A stretch of DNA of 64,000 nt from an uncultured Lachnospiraceae bacterium (GTDB lineage: Bacteria; Bacillota; Clostridia; Lachnospirales; Lachnospiraceae), in the NCBI GenBank assembly GCA_947565425.1, contig CANOFW010000016.1, positions 1 to 64,000 on the forward strand. Direction: 5' to 3'. Positions 25,096-34,256 of the stretch are shown piece after piece. Under the pieces are notes generated by a model. That model was given only the letters and a program-made list of their open reading frames with translations, had not been told where the DNA came from and did not search any database. Numbering within the stretch: position 1 is the stretch's first letter; each line of letters starts with the position of its first letter. A program made the position numbers and the translations under genes.

Positions 25096-26444
25096 TGCGA
25101 GAAATGAAATGGAAATCATATGATAAAAGCAGGCTCATAGATGTGATAATTGTGTTATCAGCATTTTTCGTTTATTTTTTTTGGGCGCTGCAACTTCCAG
25201 TACAGCAAGCGCCGGATGAAGCAATGAGATTCTATGTGCCGAAATACATTTTTGCCACCGGTAGTCTCCCAAGGGGGGATGATCCTCGGGTAATAGATGA
25301 TATTTGGGGGTTTTCTTATGCCTTTACACCTTATGGTTCTTCCTTACTTAGCGTTTGTTTTATGAAGATAACGTATTTGTTTTGCCAGAGTGGAACGGCG
25401 CTCTATATAGCGTCGCGGATGACAAGCGTGTTTTCGGGAGCGGGCACGCTTATATTCTGTCTGAAGACGGGGAGACTGGCGTTTAAAAAACCAATAACCA
25501 GGTGGACATACGCAATTCTCGTAGGTTTTTTGCCACAGTTTGTTTTTTTGTCCTCGTATCTCAACAACGATTCTTTTGCGGTCTTTACATCTTCCGCCAT
25601 CTTTTATTACTGGTTGAAAGGGCTTAAAGATGGTTGGAATGTCAGAAGCTGCGTGGGGCTTGGAATATGGCTGGGATTTTGCGCCTTGTCATATTACAAC
25701 GCTTATGGTTATATTTTGTGCAGTATGGTGGTATTTTTCTATTCTGTTTTACGACGTGAAAATGGAAAAAAGGAAAACTGGAAGTTTCTTATTACAAGAG
25801 GCGGCTTGATTTTTGCGATTGCTTTTGCCATCGCCGGGTGGTTCTTTATAAGGAATTTTATATTATATCAGGGAGATTTTTTGGGGATGGACGCAATGTA
25901 TGCCTGCGGGGAACTGCATGGCATGGAGCAATATCGTTTCTCTAACCGTATGACTTTTCAAAGGCAGTCCGTGAGCATTTTTTATATGTTACTGCACACG
26001 AATTGGGTTTCCAAGACTCTATTTAGTTTTTTTGCAGTATTTGGCTATGCAGACATTTACGTCGGCAAAATTTTCTATATTGTTTATACAGGGCTAACCG
26101 CAGTAGGCGTCTGCATGGGTATGCGAGCTGTATTTTTAGCAAAGAAAGAGAAGTATAACAAGCTAATTCTTGCAAACGGCTTACTTGCTATGATCATTCC
26201 GGTTGTGCTGAGTCTTTATTATTCCTATGCTTGTGATTATCAGGCGCAGGGGCGGTATATTATGCCAGGGCTTCCGGTAATTATGTTTTTCCTGACAATT
26301 GGGGTTGACAGGATGGAAAGGCGATTTAGCAAAAAATTTTTCAAAATCTATGGGATAACAGCCGTGCTGTGGCTGGCTTTATTTAGTTTCATATTCGTAA
26401 AATGCATTGTTCCACAGTGCATGGGCGGATGTTATGCGCCCTGA
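25095..26444 (+). CDS. Polytopic membrane protein, DUF2142 / GT39-like glycosyltransferase fold
   Basis: This 449-residue protein has about eleven to twelve membrane helices. The first extracellular loop holds QAPDEAMRFYVPKYIFATGSLP. An acidic DE pair after the first helix is typical of GT-C glycosyltransferases and DUF2142 proteins, which use lipid-linked sugar donors. Further family-like features are the NDSFAVFTSSAIFYYWLKG helix and a late ACDYQAQGRYIMPGLP loop, where Q-x-R-Y at the end of a loop is typical of DUF2142. The substrate is unknown. The GTG at 25095 has AAGGAGG 5 bases upstream; an ATG three codons later is the alternative. Confidence 0.7.
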   Translation: MREMKWKSYDKSRLIDVIIVLSAFFVYFFWALQLPVQQAPDEAMRFYVPKYIFATGSLPRGDDPRVIDDIWGFSYAFTPYGSSLLSVCFMKITYLFCQSGTALYIASRMTSVFSGAGTLIFCLKTGRLAFKKPITRWTYAILVGFLPQFVFLSSYLNNDSFAVFTSSAIFYYWLKGLKDGWNVRSCVGLGIWLGFCALSYYNAYGYILCSMVVFFYSVLRRENGKKENWKFLITRGGLIFAIAFAIAGWFFIRNFILYQGDFLGMDAMYACGELHGMEQYRFSNRMTFQRQSVSIFYMLLHTNWVSKTLFSFFAVFGYADIYVGKIFYIVYTGLTAVGVCMGMRAVFLAKKEKYNKLILANGLLAMIIPVVLSLYYSYACDYQAQGRYIMPGLPVIMFFLTIGVDRMERRFSKKFFKIYGITAVLWLALFSFIFVKCIVPQCMGGCYAP

Positions 26445-26517
26445 CCAGATCTGACTGCTGCACCTTTTGATGTCTAAAGCATAATTTATAAATAAGTGAA
26501 AAAATCATGAGGTGTTT

Positions 26518-27252
26518 ATGAGAAACAGCCGTTTGCGTGCAGCACAGGTAAATAATGTAGATAATGGAACAATGAAGATTCAGGTTACTTCTTCTGTGGG
26601 GCTGATTCCGGTACAGAATGCAAGCATCACAATTTCGTATTCAGGAGATCCGCAGAACACATTGGAACAGATTTCTACGAATGCGGAAGGGCAGTCGGAA
26701 GTTCTAACGTTAGCAGCGCCGCCGCTGGAATACAGTATGGAACCGGAACAGCCAGTCCAGCCTTATGCGGAATATAACTTGGTGGTGGAAGCGGAGGGCT
26801 ATCGCCCGGTGAGTATTGAAAATGTGGATGTGTTCTCAGGCGAATTGTCTCTGCAAGATGTGCGGATGGAGCCATTAGAAGTGTCCGAGGAAGAAAAAAA
26901 TATTGTTATTCCGGCAAATACCTTGTTTGGGAATTTTCCGCCTAAGATTGCAGAGGCAGAGATTAAGCCGGTGGATGAGAGTGGTGAAATTGTTCTCAGC
27001 CGCGTGGTGGTGCCGGAGTATGTAATTGTTCATGATGGAACGCCAGGGGACTCTACGGCCGGCGATTATTATGTGAGGTATAAGGATTATATTAAAAATG
27101 TGGCCTCCAGTGAGATTTATGCCACCTGGCCAGATAGTACGATTCGAGCAAATATCCTTGCAATTATGTCTTTTACCTTAAATCGAGTGTATACGGAGTG
27201 GTACCGGGATATACAGAAATTCTGGGTAGAATTGCAATCATGGAACATGTAG
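26518..27252 (+). pseudogene. sleC: 5' part of a SleC-type spore cortex-lytic gene, interrupted by a mobile element
   Basis: The first 230 codons (26518-27206) encode the N-terminal region of a SleC-type cortex-lytic protein: a beta-rich prodomain (VTSSVGLIPVQNASITISYS...), the VPEYVIVHDGTPGD segment and the block YIKNVASSEIYATWP ... FTLNRVYTEWYR. After the core GGTACCG the frame runs into element sequence for another 14 foreign residues (DIQKFWVELQSWNM) and stops at 27252. The 3' remainder lies at 41801-42387. SleC enzymes degrade spore cortex peptidoglycan during germination, so this interruption should abolish function unless the element excises. The ATG follows GAGG at 5 bases. Identification as SleC is from remembered family sequence. 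Confidence 0.8.
27200..27206 (+). other. attL core of the integrated element
   Basis: GGTACCG at the host-element boundary. Left of it is SleC coding sequence (GTGTATACGGAGT), right of it element sequence (GGATATACAGAAAT). It is identical to the core at 41801-41807. Confidence 0.8.
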
Positions 27253-27478
27253 TTCTGCCATACGTCAGCAGATGTAAAGGGATTGGATAAAGAATATAAA
27301 ATGGTATCAGGTATGGATGTCCTCTTTCTGGTGAGAAGCTGGAAGCAGGGCTTTTCTTTTTCCTGTTGTATTTCAGGCGATTGGGAGTTACAATAAATCT
27401 AAGAAAAGGCTGGAAATCCTTTGGAAACAGAGACATGATTTTGTATGGCAGGAGAAGAAAAGGAGTGATAAGTGGGAA

Positions 27479-28309
27479 ATGAGCGATAAGAAAAAATGGG
27501 AAGAATTAGGGATTGCCAATGATTTTCTGTTTGGGAAAATCATGAGGAATCCAGAACTATGCAAGGGGCTGCTGCAAAGGATTTTGCCGGATTTGGATAT
27601 TGACTATCTGGAATATCCGGAGACGCAGAAAAGCATACAAGAGGATATAGATGCCAGAAGCGTGCGTTTGGATGTTTATGTAAAAGATGGCAAAAATACA
27701 GTATATAATATAGAGATGCAGACGACAGACACAAGAGAACTGCCGAAAAGGACACGGTATTATCAGAGTATGATAGACTTACAGTTGATTGATAAAGGTG
27801 AAGCCTACAATAAACTCAGTAAAAGCTATATTATTTTTATCTGTCCGTTTGATGTGTTTGGCAAGGAGAGACATATTTACACATTTGAAAACAGGTGCAA
27901 AGAAGATACGAGCATTGTACTTGGGGACAATGCTATGAAGATTTTCTTAAATGCAAACGGTAAGATGAATGACGTCAACAAAGAACTAAAGGCGTTTCTG
28001 GACTATGTATCAGGGAAAAAACCAGATGATGCATTTGTAAAAGAGTTAGAAGAAGCTGTGAACGAAGCAAAGAAAAACAGAGAATGGAGACATGAATATA
28101 TGACGTTGTTAATGAGAGACCAGGAGAATCTGGAAAAGGGAATCGAGCAGGGAATCGAGCAGGGAATCGAGCAGGGAATAAAAAAGGGTATTCAAGGGCT
28201 GGTATCTGCCTTAAAAGATTTGAATATATCAGAGGAAGTAATAGTGCAGCAGCTGCAGGAAAAATTCATGCTTACAAAAGAAGAGGCAGAGAAATACCTA
28301 TATGGTTAA
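27479..28309 (+). CDS. Rpn-family PD-(D/E)xK nuclease / transposase-like protein
   Basis: This 276-residue protein belongs to the Rpn (recombination-promoting nuclease) / PDDEXK-transposase group. The N-terminus NDFLFGKIMRNPELCKGLLQ is the family opening. The nuclease core is RLDVYVKDGKNTVYNIEMQT, with Asp in LDVYV and the E-x-Q of NIEMQT as candidate metal ligands, followed by R.RYYQSMIDLQLI. The C-terminal part has a short repeat GIEQ-GIEQ-GIEQ-GIKKG (from a 12-base DNA tandem repeat), usual in this family and prone to slippage. These proteins cut DNA and are abundant, often multicopy, in gut Firmicutes. It is element cargo just inside the left end. Confidence 0.85.
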   Translation: MSDKKKWEELGIANDFLFGKIMRNPELCKGLLQRILPDLDIDYLEYPETQKSIQEDIDARSVRLDVYVKDGKNTVYNIEMQTTDTRELPKRTRYYQSMIDLQLIDKGEAYNKLSKSYIIFICPFDVFGKERHIYTFENRCKEDTSIVLGDNAMKIFLNANGKMNDVNKELKAFLDYVSGKKPDDAFVKELEEAVNEAKKNREWRHEYMTLLMRDQENLEKGIEQGIEQGIEQGIKKGIQGLVSALKDLNISEEVIVQQLQEKFMLTKEEAEKYLYG

Positions 28310-28602
28310 AATGAACGTCTTGCAGGAACAAAGTTTCGTACAGGCATGGTTTATGTAGGAAGCGGCACATCTGTTATTTATACACCAGCAAGACCAGATG
28401 TGATTGAGGGTATGATGGGAGAATGGTTTTCCTTTGCGGATACTTCTGCACTTAATGTATGGCTGACAGCAAGTAAGGACAATCAGCTTTCATTTTAAAT
28501 GTATCGCAACAAACTGCCGGGAGAATTTTGAATGAGCTGGTATCAATGGGATATTTGTCTAAGATTAAACGAGAACGAAAAAATATTTATATATTGTATT
28601 AA
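28310..28602 (+). pseudogene. Fic-family protein remnant
   Basis: The first reading frame gives LAGTKFRTGMVYVGSG followed by YTPARPDVIEGMMGEW, the N-terminal segment that precedes the Fic domain in Fic/DOC AMP-transferases. After a stop near 28496, a second frame gives VSQQTAGRILNELVSMGYLS and a basic tail, the winged-helix end of the same family. The whole Fic catalytic core (HxFx(D/E)GNGR) is missing. This is therefore an internally deleted relic directly downstream of the Rpn gene. Confidence 0.65.
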
Positions 28603-28632
28603 ATAAATGCTGCTGTGTATTAGAAGGCAGCG

Positions 28633-28672
28633 AAAACAGCCCTCTCCAGCGTTTGTACTGGAAGGGCTGTTT
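28633..28672. terminator. Bidirectional terminator hairpin
   Basis: AACAGCCCTCTCCAG (28635-28649) pairs, with one bulge, with CTGGAAGGGCTGTT (28658-28671). A-rich bases precede it and T-rich bases follow, so it can serve both the rightward Rpn/Fic transcript and the leftward methyltransferase gene that ends at 28698. Confidence 0.7.
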
Positions 28673-28697
28673 CAATGAGGGGGGATTTTAGTATTTA

Positions 28698-30053
28698 TCA
28701 ATATGCGGTAAAGTCCTTCAAATTGAGGTTTGTGGTGACTCTTTCAATAATGCCATGAGATTTATCGTATGTATAATCTAAGTAAAAGAAGCCTTTTCCA
28801 AGAAACAGTTCATCATATTTGCCCTGATAAATTTGATCACGAGGGGCGTAATCAATGCCAGCCTTTGTGTTTTGGCTTCGAGGCGCAGTAATGCGCCCGA
28901 AGTAGAAGAAAATCCCGCCTTTATCTGCATGTTTTTTCAGGAGCTTTGCCATTTGGATATGCTGTTCAAAAGAAAAGGCTTCATCATATTCAAGAGTGTC
29001 AAAATATGGAGGGTCGCAGATGAGGATGAGCTTAGGATTCCCTGCATGTGTTTTTAGTAGTTTTATTGCATCCATATTAGCAATTTCTATTTTTTTCAAG
29101 GCAGCAACTTCTTTTGCAATACAGTCAATTTTTTTGAAGAGACCAGTAGGATTTAAAGAATTGAGATTTTTACTGCCCGATTTATTTTGGGTTTTCCGCC
29201 TTTTTACTTCTTCAAGCATCAAAGAGATCCGTTCCTGTATATGTAGGCTGCCATCAGAGATTTCTGCAAAATCTTTAAGCTGTTTTTGGCTGGCCTTTAA
29301 TAAAACCTTATTTTGCTGAAGAAAAAACACCAGCGCACCAAGGAGCTTTGAAGCCTTATCAGGCTGCATAGCTTCCAGTGAGACAATGATGTTATTTTCT
29401 GATTTTTCCCTTTTTGCTTCTCCATCTGGGGAGGTAGCATAGTCCAGGTTTAATACGAGACATTTGAAGGTTACTGTATAATCCCGAATGGTCTGGAAAT
29501 AATCCAGATGGGTTGTGTCATAGTAGTTTGCGGTAATGCTTTTAAACAGGTTCAGGTCTGCAGTATTTTCCGAAAGGATGCCACTGCCCATGAATAGGTC
29601 TATGAAGTCGTTGTATTCGGGGAAGGTGTTTTTAATTTCCTGCATAAACTGGCAATGCCTGTCCAGATACCACTCCTTCCATCCCATATATGGAGAGGCA
29701 GGGATGATATATTCTGTCTGCTCTTGGCTGTAGTGTTCATCAAGATATTCCATTGCGCAAAGGGCAACAGTGACAGCCCGATTTAAGGAGCGTTCTCCTG
29801 TAAGGATTTTCAATGCCTGACGTTCAATCGGTGATAATCGGATGCTTCTCTTCTTACAGTCGAGGATTTCCCCGCCTTGTAATTGATGATACAGGGCGTT
29901 TTTAACTTTAAAGTTTTTTTCTCTCACGGAAAGACTTTTGCGCTGGACTGCTGTTGTAGCGATAAATCTCTTCAAAGTGTTCCGTAAGTTCTTTTTCTCA
30001 TGCCTTTCACTTAAGACAGTCGGTATTTTTACACAGGTTACATTTTTCTCCAT
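28698..30053 (-). CDS. Orphan DNA adenine-N6 methyltransferase (D12-like)
   Basis: This 451-residue protein has an N-terminal helical region of about 120 residues, then methyltransferase motifs in alpha-class order: a motif-X-like SPYMGWKEWYL (about 137-147), SAM-binding motif I FIDLFMGSG (about 166-174), a long variable region that would hold target recognition, and catalytic motif IV DPPYFD (about 350-355). DPPY indicates adenine-N6 methylation. No restriction endonuclease gene is adjacent. Such orphans in mobile elements can protect against host restriction or regulate the element. The ATG at 30051-30053 has GGAGG 8 bases upstream; a longer in-frame start lacks this. It reads opposite to most element genes. 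Confidence 0.75.
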   Translation of the reverse strand: MEKNVTCVKIPTVLSERHEKKNLRNTLKRFIATTAVQRKSLSVREKNFKVKNALYHQLQGGEILDCKKRSIRLSPIERQALKILTGERSLNRAVTVALCAMEYLDEHYSQEQTEYIIPASPYMGWKEWYLDRHCQFMQEIKNTFPEYNDFIDLFMGSGILSENTADLNLFKSITANYYDTTHLDYFQTIRDYTVTFKCLVLNLDYATSPDGEAKREKSENNIIVSLEAMQPDKASKLLGALVFFLQQNKVLLKASQKQLKDFAEISDGSLHIQERISLMLEEVKRRKTQNKSGSKNLNSLNPTGLFKKIDCIAKEVAALKKIEIANMDAIKLLKTHAGNPKLILICDPPYFDTLEYDEAFSFEQHIQMAKLLKKHADKGGIFFYFGRITAPRSQNTKAGIDYAPRDQIYQGKYDELFLGKGFFYLDYTYDKSHGIIERVTTNLNLKDFTAY

Positions 30054-30690
30054 TTTAATTACCTCCTGAGTTTTTGGAATAGTTTGAAATTCGCCCAAAA
30101 ATCAGATAAATGTAAAAGCTGATATTTTTGGCAAAAGTTCATAACTTCTATAAACTGCCTCAGTTGGAATCTTGAGAAATCATGTTACCTCAGACAATTT
30201 TTGGAAATCTTGCGCAGATTTTGTTATGTATAGATGTCGATTTTTATAAACGACAGAAGAACATATTTTGCATTAATGTGAAAAAATGAAACATCAAGTA
30301 AAAAGTTCTGCCTTGTGCCTGATTTTCTACACCACATATCTTAAGTTGTCATAAATGCAGGAATGAATTATCTGATATTTTATATAACATTCAGAAAATA
30401 AAACGTAGTATTTTTCGTGTGAAATAATGGGAAAAATGTAGTATTATTTTTGGAAGATAAATGGTACTGGAACTGTTGATTTGCAGTTGCCTGGTGGGGA
30501 AAGACAGGTTTATTTTGAAAGGCTTGCGGTAGGGATAGCATGGACTTTCATGAGGTATGCGGGCAGAACCTTATACGATACTGCCAGATGGGAATGGAAG
30601 GAAAAAGAAAAGGATAGAGTATGCAAGAAAAAAGATAATCGCAAGACTACAGCACAGGCAATTTATGAATAGAGAGGGATAAGGGTAATG
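30054..30690. other. A+T-rich gap with one doubtful ORF
   Basis: Between the methyltransferase start and the 91-bp tandem repeat lies mostly A+T-rich sequence. A frame ending at 30672 would encode about 63 residues (LQLPGGERQVYFERLAVGIA then a Lys-rich tail) but has no ribosome-binding site or ATG. It may be a decayed gene end. Nothing else recognised. Confidence 0.4.
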
Positions 30691-30696
30691 AAAATA

Positions 30697-30945
30697 GAGA
30701 AACACCAGCAAGAAATAAAATTTTAAAGATTCCCACAGAGGTAAAAAATAAGGAGAGAGAGGAATGGCTGATATAAAATCCCTTACAGAGAAGCGACAGC
30801 AAGAAGTGAAAATTACAAGATTCCCACAGAGATAAAAAATAAGGAGAGAGAGGAATGGCTGATATAAAATCCCTGATAGAGAAATACCAGCAAGAAATAA
30901 AATTTTAAAGATTCCCATAGAGATAAAATACATAGAGAGGGAGTA
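30697..30945 (+). repeat. 91-bp tandem repeat (about 2.7 copies) carrying repeated RBS-plus-start mini-ORFs
   Basis: Units start at about 30697, 30788 and 30879. Two units contain AAGGAGAGAGAGGA followed by ATG and MADIKSL: the first encodes MADIKSLTEKRQQEVKITRF plus three residues and stops, the second MADIKSLIEKYQQEIKF and stops. The block looks like a duplicated gene start (ribosome-binding site plus about 16 codons) without the rest of the gene. Confidence 0.7.
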
Positions 30946-31157
30946 GCAGTCAAAGGCAGATAAATCAGGAAATAAGTTTTATGGGGGTAGGGAGCAGTCT
31001 GTAATAGAGGGAATGTCTGTATAAAGGCAGTTTATTTCATCCGTAGGGGTGCTGCAGTTCCAGCAGTCAGGCAGACCCGCCCAATGCTGGCAGCAGCATA
31101 TCAGGTTACTTTTTTGGGTATGTTTGTCTGGAGCAATGGAAAGGGAGGAGTCTCCGC

Positions 31158-31331
31158 ATGGAAGATGGATTCTGCAATGGGGGTATCTACAGAGAAGAGG
31201 CTTACAGACCCGGAGACGCAGACCGAAAGAAACAGACAGGCATTAATATAAGGGAGGAACGGAATATTCCGGCAGACACGCCAGCCCAGACAGCCATAGC
31301 AGCCACAGTTATTTTACTGATTCTGTCCTGA
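31158..31331 (+). CDS. Small protein with C-terminal hydrophobic segment
   Basis: A 57-codon ORF begins at ATG 31158 with AGGGAGGAG seven bases upstream, a strong ribosome-binding site. The protein is hydrophilic (MEDGFCNGGIYREEAYRPGD...) until residue 45 and ends in AIAATVILLILS, a short hydrophobic tail that could anchor it in the membrane. No family recognised. It lies in the element between the tandem repeat and the next small gene. Its start overlaps one of the GGGGGTA motifs typical of this region. Confidence 0.4.
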   Translation: MEDGFCNGGIYREEAYRPGDADRKKQTGINIREERNIPADTPAQTAIAATVILLILS

Positions 31332-31687
31332 CGCCCCAACTCAAAAGGCAAGCCCCTTTCCCATCAATGCCATAAATCAGCAGGACAGGATTTTTCCATA
31401 TGAGAAAAGCCCTTTCATGCAGGAGATATGGCAAATCCAACCCATCCCAGAATTGGTTTTTAAAAGGTATCTGCCTGTGATTCTGTTATGGTTTGTGTCC
31501 GGCGGGTTCACCGCAATTTGACAGCCGCAGGGAACAAAGAAACTGCTGTAACTGTCAATGCACCGCCCAAAATAAACCAGACAGAAAAGTTCCTAAGGAT
31601 TTTTGCGAGTAGGTCTTGCCAGAAAAAAAGGCGGGAGTTATAATTGACAGCAACTTTAAAATTCCATGGAAGGGAAGGCGTTTGGTT

Positions 31688-31954
31688 ATGGATTTAAGCG
31701 GGGTACTGTCAGACAATGAATATTTGTATGTGCTGGCGGAAGTGAAGAGGCGTGAGGGCGGCAAGGCGGTTGACTTTGAGAGACTTCTGGCAAGCGGAAG
31801 TTATGAGATGGTAAGCAGGCTGGCGGCAGGTCATGAGGGCAGGGACACAATCATAATACCGCCATTTGGAAGCCATGATTTCCCACCTTATGAAGTGGCA
31901 CAGTTTTTCAGGAAGTATTACAAGGCGGGCGTTGGGTGTGGGGATGGCCTGTAA
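31688..31954 (+). CDS. Hypothetical element protein, 88 residues
   Basis: A soluble, mixed alpha/beta protein beginning MDLSGVLSDNEYLYVLAEVK and ending YYKAGVGCGDGL. There are no recognisable motifs, signal peptide or membrane helix. The ATG at 31688 follows GGAAGGGAAGG at 9 bases. An in-frame longer version from 31616 lacks a site. It precedes the DUF262 gene by about 250 bases on the same strand. Confidence 0.5.
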   Translation: MDLSGVLSDNEYLYVLAEVKRREGGKAVDFERLLASGSYEMVSRLAAGHEGRDTIIIPPFGSHDFPPYEVAQFFRKYYKAGVGCGDGL

Positions 31955-32148
31955 ACAGGGTAATGGGGGTAAAGATGATTTTTAAAACGCCGGAGGGAGG
32001 GGCTTTTGGGCGTGTATGGCGTTCAGGAGCCTTAATGGGGGTATTGCAAGCCCGCCGGGAGGCGGCATCCCGGCGCATAAAGAAAGCAGGGGTTTCCCAA
32101 GAAGAAAGGGAATTCCCTATTTTTTTCTGTGTTTTTTTGCAGAACCCC

Positions 32149-32179
32149 TTGACAAAACAGCCATCCAGAGTGATGAATA
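32149..32179 (+). promoter_or_regulatory. Possible promoter of the DUF262 gene
   Basis: A perfect TTGACA (32149-32154) is followed, after 17-19 bases, by a weak -10 (TGAATA, ending 32179), 30 bases before the DUF262 start. Confidence 0.45.
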
Positions 32180-32208
32180 GTGAAATTACCACAGATTGGA
32201 GGGCTGTT

Positions 32209-33375
32209 ATGCAAAAATCAACTTTACCGCAGGGGGTACGCAAGCTCAAAGCATGGGCAGAAAAAGGGGCATTGGCGTTTGACCTGCCGATACAGCGGGC
32301 TTCGGGGCAGTGGAGCCTGCTCCAGAAATCCCTGCTCATACATTCCATGCTGGCGGAGTACCCAATCCCGCCCCTGTATTTCATCAAGTGCAGGACGGAA
32401 GAAGGCGGGGCACAGTACCAGGCATTAGACGGAAAGCAGAGGTGCACCGGCATCTTTGAGTTCATTGACGGGGGGTATGCCTTACATGCCAGCACTCCGC
32501 CAGTCGCCATTGACGGTTTCACCTTTGACCTTGCGAACATGGGGTTTGAAGACCTGTCAGAAGAGTGCAGGGACGCAATCCTTGGCTTCCGCTTCACGAT
32601 TTATGCGCTGGAGGACGCCACAGACGGGGAAATTGAGGAAGCGTTCGCCCGCCTGAACGCCAGCACGCCCCTTACCCTGATACAGAAAGCGCGCACGGAG
32701 ATGGGCACGGAGCTTGCCGGGTGGACGAAGGAAATGACGCAGTACCCATTTTTTACTCAGGGGGTATCCCTGACGCTGGCGCAGGCAAGGCGCGAGAGCG
32801 AATTAGAAATCCTGCTCCAGAGCATGCTTTTAATGGACGCAAAGGACGAAGGCTACAATTATAAGGCAATCAGCATGGGCGAGGTCATGAAGTACTGCCG
32901 CGGCATACGGAATGGTTACACTGGCCAGAGGAAAAGCGTCATCCAATGCTGCGTGGAATACCTGTCAGACGCTTTCACGGAGAAGCACAGATTCCTTAAG
33001 AAATCCAATGCGCCGATGGCGTTCGTCATGGCGGACATGGCGATGGGGCAGGGGATACCGCCGGAAGGGTTCAGGGAATTCATAGATTACTTCGGGGAGC
33101 ATGTAAGCCCCGCCTATGAGGCGAACATGGGGAGCGGCAACATCAAGCGGGCAAAGACAGAAGGCAGGCTCCTTGCAATATATGATGGCATGAGGGAATA
33201 TTTCAATATCCCAGATGGGGCGGCTGGGTATCCAGTGTATGTCGGGGGACTGGCAGGGAGCCAGCCTGAGAAGGCGCAGGAAGCGGAAAAACAGGAAGAA
33301 AGCAACGTAGAAAGCGGCAGGGCGGAAGAAGGCAAACCAGAAGAAAGCCAGACAGCAGCGGAAAGGGATGGATAG
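32209..33375 (+). CDS. DUF262 (ParB/Srx-like) domain protein
   Basis: This 388-residue protein's N-terminal half is a DUF262 domain, the ParB/sulfiredoxin-like fold found in GmrS and other phage-defence proteins. Visible blocks are FDLPIQRASGQWSLLQKSLLI, then YPIPPLYFIK and the key QALDGKQR motif (about residues 67-74, DGxQR), which in related proteins forms a nucleotide- or nuclease-active site. The rest is helical. The last 50 residues are low-complexity Glu/Gln/Ala. It lacks the DUF1524 HNH nuclease half of a GmrSD-type enzyme. The ATG at 32209 follows GGAGGG; the frame stays open upstream without a better start. Possible jobs are defence, antirestriction or plasmid maintenance. Confidence 0.75.
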   Translation: MQKSTLPQGVRKLKAWAEKGALAFDLPIQRASGQWSLLQKSLLIHSMLAEYPIPPLYFIKCRTEEGGAQYQALDGKQRCTGIFEFIDGGYALHASTPPVAIDGFTFDLANMGFEDLSEECRDAILGFRFTIYALEDATDGEIEEAFARLNASTPLTLIQKARTEMGTELAGWTKEMTQYPFFTQGVSLTLAQARRESELEILLQSMLLMDAKDEGYNYKAISMGEVMKYCRGIRNGYTGQRKSVIQCCVEYLSDAFTEKHRFLKKSNAPMAFVMADMAMGQGIPPEGFREFIDYFGEHVSPAYEANMGSGNIKRAKTEGRLLAIYDGMREYFNIPDGAAGYPVYVGGLAGSQPEKAQEAEKQEESNVESGRAEEGKPEESQTAAERDG

Positions 33376-33511
33376 GCATGGGATTTGTTCCAATGCTGTA
33401 AGTGAGGGCAGGGCATGGCGGATATAGAAAACCAGGGGGAAGGAGCTGGCTGGTATGTGATGCATCTTCCCTGCCATGGGGGTATCAGGGCGGCTTCCCC
33501 GCCCAATGCCA

Positions 33512-33838
33512 TTACTGGCGCAGCCCGTCAATATAAGCGTCCAGCAGGGCTTGTTTCCTTTTGGAAAGGGTTCTGTACTTGTTGACCAGTTCATCTTCTT
33601 TTTCCGTCAGCCCGTCATTTTTCAGCGGGTACAGCTCAAAGTCAAAAAACTCCGGCAGTGTGATGTCCAGACCTTTGCAGATTTTCGCCAGAGTCCCCAC
33701 GGTGGGGCATGTCCTGCGGTGGATGATGTTGTTTAAGCTGGAATAAGGCAGTCCTGATTCTTTCGCCAGACGGTACATGGTATATTGCTTGGCATCGCAA
33801 AGACACTTAATGCGTTCAAAGACTTTATCCTCAATCAT
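33512..33838 (-). CDS. XRE-family regulator of the element
   Basis: This 108-residue protein has an N-terminal helix-turn-helix (YTMYRLAKESGLPYSSLNNI, then CPTVGTLAKICKGL at about residues 18-56). This Cro/C1 subtype reads TPxxxTLxKIcxgLxi in many Firmicute elements. A charged helical tail (TEKEDELVNKYRTLSKRKQ) probably dimerises. Its start at 33836-33838 has GAGGT upstream, and a TATAAT sequence lies in the gap. It converges with the DUF262 gene and is a candidate regulator of the element's plus-strand genes. Confidence 0.88.
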   Translation of the reverse strand: MIEDKVFERIKCLCDAKQYTMYRLAKESGLPYSSLNNIIHRRTCPTVGTLAKICKGLDITLPEFFDFELYPLKNDGLTEKEDELVNKYRTLSKRKQALLDAYIDGLRQ

Positions 33839-34128
33839 GAATATACCTCATTTCTGTCATATTGCTACCAGTATAATATGGATGAAAGGTAATTATTAGA
33901 TAATCAGTTGGGGCATAAACAAGAAATTAAATCATATATGAGTTACTTCGGCACACAAATTCCTTTACAAAGTGTAGGCGGCATGGTAAAATATGAGCGG
34001 AAGATTTTGAACACACAGACTGGTAAAAATCCAATAAATTCCGTAAAAAAGGGCATTGACGCCCATCCGAAAGAAGGACATAATCTTGAAGAGAAGAGAG
34101 CCAGTAGTATAGCATTTCCATGTAACAT

Positions 34129-34188
34129 AAAGCCCAGGCGGGCAAGGCAGAGTCTAAGGAAGCTGCCTTGCCTGTCTGGGCTTTTTTT
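34129..34188 (+). terminator. Strong intrinsic terminator in the element
   Basis: A 22-base arm beginning AAAGCCCAGGCGGGCAAGG (34129-34150) pairs almost perfectly with the arm ending CTGTCTGGGCTTT (34163-34184), and seven T follow. There is no clear plus-strand gene in the preceding 290 bases, so it may insulate the downstream surface-protein gene or end an unseen RNA. Confidence 0.75.
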
Positions 34189-34256
34189 GTTAAAAATTTC
34201 AGAGGAAGAAAGGGTGGAGGAACGTATGATAGTATATGATTTATTGTTGAGTTAAT

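Noticed and set aside
31936-32208. N-terminal extension of the DUF262 protein
   Set aside because: The frame is open, but the extension lacks domain-like sequence and a ribosome-binding site, whereas ATG 32209 has GGAGGG and a promoter-like TTGACA just upstream.
33908-34255. 115-codon ORF between the XRE gene and the terminator
   Set aside because: No ribosome-binding site; it runs straight through the strong terminator hairpin and its composition is not protein-like.
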